DNA of 64,000 nucleotides, from positions 5,852,001-5,916,000 of the forward strand of contig NZ_JAPEPO010000001.1 in assembly GCF_026340095.1 (NCBI RefSeq), given 5' to 3'. Positions within the stretch are counted from its first letter, which is position 1; each line of letters begins with the position of its first letter. This document shows positions 59,742 through 64,000 of the stretch, one piece after another. Position numbers and translations under genes: made by a program. The DNA comes from Streptomyces sp. NBC_01446. Lineage in GTDB: Bacteria > Actinomycetota > Actinomycetes > Streptomycetales > Streptomycetaceae. The notes beneath the pieces were generated by a model. That model ran no database searches. It saw only the letters and a program-made list of their open reading frames with translations, and had not been told where the DNA came from.

Positions 59742-59771
59742 TTGAACTGATCACAGGAAGGTCACTAAGGT
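59742..59771 (+). promoter_or_regulatory. Predicted vegetative promoter of the first NlpC/P60 gene
   Basis: TTGAAC (59742-59747), an 18-base spacer and TAAGGT (59766-59771) fit a housekeeping promoter, about 100 bases before the GTG start. The leader that follows contains no c-di-AMP (ydaO) riboswitch core that I can recognise. The rest of the 316-base gap from 59563 to 59878 holds the inverted repeat at 59595 and nothing else I can support. Confidence 0.5.
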
Positions 59772-59878
59772 CTGGCCTCGAACCTCCGCTCGGGTGATCG
59801 CTCATCGGGAGTGACGGCAGAGGGTCACCGCCCACCGGCGTGTCGGTAGGCGGCTGGAGGAAGAAGGAGCTCGCCTTC

Positions 59879-60910
59879 GTGGCGTCCCACCGTCGACCCA
59901 AGCAGCCGAGCCGCACCCGTGTGACCGTGCTCACCGCAACCGCCGCCGCTGCCGTGGCCCTCACGTCGCAGGCGGCACAGGCCGCGCCGAAGCCGACCAA
60001 GAGCGAGGTCAAGGCCAAGGTCGACAAGCTCTACGAAGAGGCGGAGAAGGCCACCGACAAGTACAACGGGGCCAAGGAGAAGCAGAAGAAGCTCGAGAAG
60101 GAGATCGGCGACCTCCAGGACAAGGTCGCCCGCGGCCAGGAGGACCTCAACGAGCTCCGCTCCGGCCTCGGTTCGATGGCCAGCGCGCAGTACCGCTCCG
60201 GCGGCATCGACCCCTCCGTCCAGCTCTTCCTCTCCGCCGACCCGGACGACTTCCTGGACAAGGCCTCCACGCTCGACCAGCTCAGCGGTCAGCAGGTCGA
60301 GGGCCTGAAGAAGATCCAGGAGAAGCAGCGTTCGCTGGCGCAGGAGCGCCAGGAGGCCGCCGACAAGCTCAAGGACCTCGCCGACACCCGCACGGAACTC
60401 GGCAAGAAGAAGCAGCAGGTCCAGAGCAAGCTCAGCGCCGCGCAGAAGCTCCTCAACACCCTCACCGCCGCCGAGCGGCAGAAGATGGCCGCCGACGACG
60501 CCCGCGCGAGCCGCTCCGCCGGCGCCCGCGTCGACCTCGGCAACGAGGTCCCGGCCTCCAAGCGCGGCGCCGCCGCCCTGAGCGCCGCCACCACGCAGCT
60601 CGGCAAGCCGTACGTCTCCGGCGGCACCGGCCCCAACTCCTACGACTGCTCCGGGCTCACCCAGTGGTCCTACGCGCAGGCCGGGACGGGCATAACCCGG
60701 ACCACGTACACGCAGCAGAACGACGGCCCGAAGATCGGCATGAGCCAGCTCAAGCCCGGCGACCTGGTCTTCTTCAACAACCTCGCGCACGTGGGCCTCT
60801 ACGCCGGCAACGGCCAGGTGCTGCACGCCCCGCACCCCGGCGCCGTCGTCCGCTACGAGTCGATGAGCACCGTCGGTTCCTTCATGTTCGGCGTCCGTAT
60901 CGGAGGCTGA
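59879..60910 (+). CDS. Secreted NlpC/P60 peptidoglycan endopeptidase, copy 1
   Basis: The protein has 343 residues from the GTG at 59879, with GGAG 9 bases upstream; an earlier in-frame ATG is less likely. A signal peptide covers residues about 10-36 (ending AAQAA). A long coiled coil follows (residues about 40-205). The NlpC/P60 domain has Cys257 in YDCSGLTQWSYAQAG and His in AHVGLYAGNGQVLHAP. It cleaves peptide cross-bridges in peptidoglycan. The next gene is a paralogue with the same layout, SHRRP start and YRSGGIDP segment. Confidence 0.9.
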   Translation: MASHRRPKQPSRTRVTVLTATAAAAVALTSQAAQAAPKPTKSEVKAKVDKLYEEAEKATDKYNGAKEKQKKLEKEIGDLQDKVARGQEDLNELRSGLGSMASAQYRSGGIDPSVQLFLSADPDDFLDKASTLDQLSGQQVEGLKKIQEKQRSLAQERQEAADKLKDLADTRTELGKKKQQVQSKLSAAQKLLNTLTAAERQKMAADDARASRSAGARVDLGNEVPASKRGAAALSAATTQLGKPYVSGGTGPNSYDCSGLTQWSYAQAGTGITRTTYTQQNDGPKIGMSQLKPGDLVFFNNLAHVGLYAGNGQVLHAPHPGAVVRYESMSTVGSFMFGVRIGG

Positions 60911-61126
60911 CAGCGGCGCCCGAAAACGCGCCCGTTCGGGCGAATTCCGGCATCACCCGCTTACTCCACGCCCCGCCCATGACCTGCGTCAGAGGCGGGG
61001 CGTCGCGTTTTCCGCCCACAGCGGTCGTTGGCCGCGCCCGCCCCTCGCGACTACTGTCGCCCCGCATTCCCCCGACCGGGTTCTCCGGCCGGGGGTCGTT
61101 CGTCAGCGGAAGGGGAGCGGCTACTC

Positions 61127-62185
61127 GTGGGGTCTCATCGCCGTCCCGCACAGTCCGGCCTCGACCGGAGCGCGCGCGGCTCCACTGTCGGCCTCCTGTC
61201 GGCCGTGTCCGCAGTGTCGGCCGTGGCGGCCACCGCCGCCGGGCTCACCGCCGCCCCCGCGGGCGCCGCGCCACAGGACCGCCCGTCCGGCACCCGGGCC
61301 GAGGTCGACCGCCTCTTCGAGCAGGCCGAGCAGGCCACCGAGGCGTTCAACAAGGCCGACGAGCGCGCCGACAAGCTCCGCGACGAACTGGCGGACCTTC
61401 AAGGCAGCGTCGCCCGCGGGCAGGAGCGCATCAACACCATGCGCGGCGCACTCGGTTCGCTCGCCGGCGCCCAGTACCGCTCGGGCGGCATCGACCCCGC
61501 TCTCACCCTGCTCCTGTCCTCGGACCCCGACGGCTATCTCGACAAGGCGTCGGTCCTCAACCGCATCACCGCCCGCCAGGCCGGCGAACTCACCGAACTG
61601 CAGCGGGCGCAGCGCGACCTGTCCCAGGAACGCGCCGAGGCCACCCTCAAACTCGTCGACCTGGAGCGCTCCCGCAAGGCCGTCGCCCGGCACAAGCGGA
61701 CCGTCGAGGACAAGCTCGCCAAGGCCCGCCGTCTGCTCAACTCCCTGCCCGCCTCGCAGCGTGAGGCCTACGAGCGCGCCTCGCGCGGTGGCGTGCGCGA
61801 CGGAGTCCCCGACCTGTCGGGCGCGGGCGTGCCGTCGTCCGGCCGGGCCGCCGCGGCGGTCTCCGCCGCCATGTCCGCGGTCGGCAAGCCGTACGTGTGG
61901 GGCGCCAACGGGCCCTCCGGATTCGACTGTTCGGGCCTCATGCAGTGGTCGTACGCGCAGGCGGGCGTGGGCCTGCCGCGCACCTCGCAGGCCCAGCGGT
62001 ACGCGGGGCGACAGGTGCCGCTGTCCGAGGCGCGGCCCGGCGATCTCGTCGCCTACCGCTCGGACGCCAGCCACATCGGGATGTACGTGGGCAACGGCCA
62101 GGTCATCCACGCCCCCTACCCCGGCGCGCCCGTGCGCTACGACCCGGTGGGCATGATGCCCGTGTCGTCCGTGACACGGGTCTGA
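61127..62185 (+). CDS. Secreted NlpC/P60 peptidoglycan endopeptidase, copy 2
   Basis: The protein has 352 residues from the GTG at 61127, with GGGGAG 8 bases upstream. The layout is identical to copy 1: signal peptide, coiled coil with AQYRSGGIDPALTLLLSSDPDGYLDKAS, and the NlpC/P60 domain with Cys268 in FDCSGLMQWSYAQAG and His in SHIGMYVGNGQVIHAP. It is a tandem duplicate, separated by 216 bases that likely hold its own promoter. Both copies should act outside the cell in wall remodelling. Confidence 0.9.
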   Translation: MGSHRRPAQSGLDRSARGSTVGLLSAVSAVSAVAATAAGLTAAPAGAAPQDRPSGTRAEVDRLFEQAEQATEAFNKADERADKLRDELADLQGSVARGQERINTMRGALGSLAGAQYRSGGIDPALTLLLSSDPDGYLDKASVLNRITARQAGELTELQRAQRDLSQERAEATLKLVDLERSRKAVARHKRTVEDKLAKARRLLNSLPASQREAYERASRGGVRDGVPDLSGAGVPSSGRAAAAVSAAMSAVGKPYVWGANGPSGFDCSGLMQWSYAQAGVGLPRTSQAQRYAGRQVPLSEARPGDLVAYRSDASHIGMYVGNGQVIHAPYPGAPVRYDPVGMMPVSSVTRV

Positions 62186-62236
62186 GCGGTCGAGGCAGGC
62201 GGGGCCCGGCGCGGCAGGCGCCGTACGATCGGGAGG

Positions 62237-63445
62237 ATGGCTGGTCGTGGGCGTGGTGCGGGTGGAGCGGGGGCGTGCGTCGCCCTGCTGTCCGTGGCCG
62301 CCCTGCTCGCCGGGCTCGTCGGCTGCGGCGGGGGAGCGGCGCAGGACACCGCGCGGGGCGATGTGCAGCACACCCTCGACCGCAGGGCCGACGCCGTCCT
62401 CGCCCGGGATCCGGCCGCGTACCGGGCCACCGGCAGCGCGGACGCCGCGGTCCCGGCGAACCTCACCGACGTCCCGCTGACCTCCTGGACGTACCGGCTC
62501 ACGCGCCTGGAGCGCTCCGGCAGCCATGCCACGGCCGGGGCGGAACTGCGCTACCGGATCAAGGGCTACGACAGCGCCCCCGTCGTCTCCGAGCGCTCCC
62601 TCGGGCTCGAACTGCGGGAGGGCCGCTGGTACGTGACCTCCGACCGGCCCTCCTCGAACGCCGGCGAGCAGCTCTGGGAACAGGGCAGGGTCGTCGTCGA
62701 GCGGGGCGCGCACAGTCTCGTTCTCGGTGTCGGCAGGTCCCACGGCGCGCTGAGCGACTACGCGGACCTCGCCGACGAGGCCGTGCCCGCCGTGAGCGAC
62801 GCCTGGGGAACCGGCTGGGCCCAGCGGGTCGTGGTCCTCGTCCCGAAGTCCCTCGACGGCATGGGGGCGCTGCTCGGGGCCCCCGCCGCCGGGTACCGGG
62901 GGATCGCCGCCGTGACGACCGGCGAGGCGGGGGCGCCGGGGCGGACGCCGGCCGACCGGATCATCGTGAACCCGGACGCCTACGGCGTGCTCGGCTCCTT
63001 CGGCAAGCAGGTCGTCCTCACGCACGAGACCACCCACGTCGCCACCCGCGCGGCGACGTCGGGCGCGACTCCGCTGTGGCTGTCCGAGGGGTACGCGGAC
63101 TGGGTCGGCTACCGCGGTACCGGCCGCTCCGCGGGGCAGGCCGCGCCGGAACTGCAGCGCGCGGTGCGGCTCGGCCGGCTGCCGGCCGCGCTCCCCACCG
63201 ACCCGGACTTCGGGTTCTCCGGCGACGCAGGGCGGCTCGCGCAGGCGTATGAGGGCGGGTGGCTGGCCTGCCGGATGATCGCAGACCGCTGGGGCGAGGC
63301 GAAGCTGAACGACTTCTACCGCGCCGTGGGGAAGCACAAGCGGCGGGCAGGGGCGGTCGAGGAGGCGATGACGAGCGTGCTCGGGACGACGGAGGAGAAG
63401 TTCACGGCGGACTGGCGGGATTATCTGCGGGCCCGGCTCGGCTGA
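62237..63445 (+). CDS. Lipoprotein with gluzincin-type zinc peptidase motif
   Basis: The protein has 402 residues from ATG 62237; GGAGG is directly adjacent and TACGAT (62224-62229) lies 7 bases upstream, so a leaderless start is possible. The signal ends in a lipobox (AGLVGCG, residues about 25-31). Residues 263-267 read HETTH, followed by PLWLSEGYADWVGY with the third-ligand Glu, the pattern of peptidase MA/M1-like gluzincins. An N-terminal 130-residue domain has an NTF2-like feel (RADAVLARDPAAYRAT). It is probably a surface protease; the substrate is unknown. Confidence 0.8.
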   Translation: MAGRGRGAGGAGACVALLSVAALLAGLVGCGGGAAQDTARGDVQHTLDRRADAVLARDPAAYRATGSADAAVPANLTDVPLTSWTYRLTRLERSGSHATAGAELRYRIKGYDSAPVVSERSLGLELREGRWYVTSDRPSSNAGEQLWEQGRVVVERGAHSLVLGVGRSHGALSDYADLADEAVPAVSDAWGTGWAQRVVVLVPKSLDGMGALLGAPAAGYRGIAAVTTGEAGAPGRTPADRIIVNPDAYGVLGSFGKQVVLTHETTHVATRAATSGATPLWLSEGYADWVGYRGTGRSAGQAAPELQRAVRLGRLPAALPTDPDFGFSGDAGRLAQAYEGGWLACRMIADRWGEAKLNDFYRAVGKHKRRAGAVEEAMTSVLGTTEEKFTADWRDYLRARLG

Positions 63446-63458
63446 CCGGCCGGCGGGG

Positions 63459-64000
63459 TCATGACGTGAGCAGGGTCTCGTCGCGGGCCGCCCGGGGAAG
63501 CGGCGCCTGTGCGCGCGTCCGCGGCTCCGTGACCGTCTGCCGCCACAGGCGCCGGGCGGCGGTGAGGGAGGCGGCGACCAGCAGACCGTTGCGTACGAGG
63601 ATCAGGGCGAGGCCGAGTCCGTCGCCGTACACGACGTGTCCAAAGCCGAGGGGGAACTCCAGGAACGTCACGAGGGACGCCGCCACGACCAGGCAGGCCG
63701 GCGGTGTCATCCGGCTCGCGGAGAACACGGTCGACACCGCGGCCAGACCGGTCAGCCACAGCATGTACTGGGGGCTGATCACCCGGCTCGTCGTCGTGAA
63801 CAGCAGCACCGCGACGAACGCCGCGTCCGCGAGCGTCCCCGGCGCCCAGGCCCGCGCCCTCAGCCGCCACATCAGGAGCCAGGCGAACGCGAGCATCGTC
63901 AGCACCTGCGCGACCACGCTCACGACGTTCACGTAGGGGCCGAGGAACTCCATCGAGCCGTAGTTCAGCCCGACGGAGCCCGGCCAGCCGAACTGCCGCG
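63459..64000 (-). CDS. Multi-pass membrane protein, probably GT87/mannosyltransferase type, 5' end cut by window
   Basis: The C-terminal 180 residues are visible; the gene continues past the right edge in frame (FGWPGSVGLNYGSMEFLGPYVNVVSVVAQ). Five hydrophobic helices are seen, with the segment TSRVISPQYMLWLTGLAAV, which is typical of polyprenol-phosphate-mannose-dependent transferases of family GT87 in Actinobacteria. The tail is basic and hydrophilic. Assignment is tentative because the catalytic N-terminal loop is outside the window. It converges on the lipoprotein gene with 13 bases between. Confidence 0.6.
   Translation of the reverse strand, partial: RQFGWPGSVGLNYGSMEFLGPYVNVVSVVAQVLTMLAFAWLLMWRLRARAWAPGTLADAAFVAVLLFTTTSRVISPQYMLWLTGLAAVSTVFSASRMTPPACLVVAASLVTFLEFPLGFGHVVYGDGLGLALILVRNGLLVAASLTAARRLWRQTVTEPRTRAQAPLPRAARDETLLTS

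Noticed and set aside
59563..59878. Possible c-di-AMP (ydaO) riboswitch before the NlpC/P60 gene
   Set aside because: Such riboswitches precede many Streptomyces wall hydrolases, but the conserved core segments were not found here.
1..64000. tRNA genes, CRISPR arrays, insertion sequences, attachment sites
   Set aside because: No cloverleaf-like segment, regularly spaced repeat, transposase or integrase was recognised in reading the window.

Overview
The window is high-GC actinobacterial chromosome. The codon bias, the many GTG starts, the actinobacterial QcrCAB/CtaC-F respiratory genes, the PspA/PspAA pair and the SAM-IV riboswitch all fit Streptomyces or a close relative. The gene set looks like conserved core chromosome. 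I see no insertion sequence, prophage, CRISPR array, rRNA or tRNA. Both ends cut genes: a GH20-type hexosaminidase on the left and a multi-pass membrane protein on the right.

Layout. 1-10.3 kb: cell-wall and enzyme genes (hexosaminidase, FAD oxidoreductase, PGRP amidase), a divergent SDR/TetR pair, a PP2C/SpoIIE phosphatase, a GNAT, an epimerase and a WYL regulator. 10.3-20 kb: a VOC protein, then central carbon metabolism on the minus strand: aceE (pyruvate dehydrogenase E1), a GntR regulator, the E2 acyltransferase (sucB/aceF type), lpdA and the aminopeptidase pepA. 20-28 kb: the late cobalamin genes cobS, cobT and a PhnP-like/CobU fusion, interspersed with membrane proteins (one a DUF2156 plus rhomboid-like coupled pair) and a methyltransferase. 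28-38 kb: an HtrA protease, a methyltransferase, a DUF3043-like protein, and an envelope-stress block (pspA, pspAA, histidine kinase, response regulator, RND permease). 38-44 kb: nadA divergent from erpA, a secreted protein, a PfkB sugar kinase and a cysteine desulfurase-TusA fusion. 44-54 kb: the aerobic terminal respiratory chain, ctaC-ctaD-ctaF and ctaE-qcrC-qcrA-qcrB, interrupted by an L,D-transpeptidase and a degenerate receiver protein. 54-64 kb: trpD, a SAM-IV riboswitch controlling a class V PLP enzyme, a stand-alone Lrp-type ligand domain, a rhomboid protease, a zinc ribbon protein with a NYN nuclease, two tandem NlpC/P60 hydrolases, and a lipoprotein with a zinc-peptidase motif.

How the parts fit. 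AceE, E2 and Lpd are the three subunits of the pyruvate/2-oxoglutarate dehydrogenase complexes. A GntR gene with candidate operators sits between E1 and E2. The cta and qcr genes encode the cytochrome bcc-aa3 supercomplex. NadA (an Fe-S enzyme) and ErpA (an Fe-S carrier) diverge from one short region. Strong GC-rich hairpins separate most transcription units and are listed individually.

The points most worth a second look are: a perfect palindrome whose right arm is the ctaE start codon; a degenerate receiver inside the respiratory cluster; the desulfurase-TusA fusion beside ctaC; the degenerate PhnP-like domain fused to CobU; the 17-bp palindrome lying across the predicted aceE promoter; and the Glu-Glu pair in place of Asp-Glu in the hexosaminidase active site. 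Everything here was read by eye. No database search or folding program was run.
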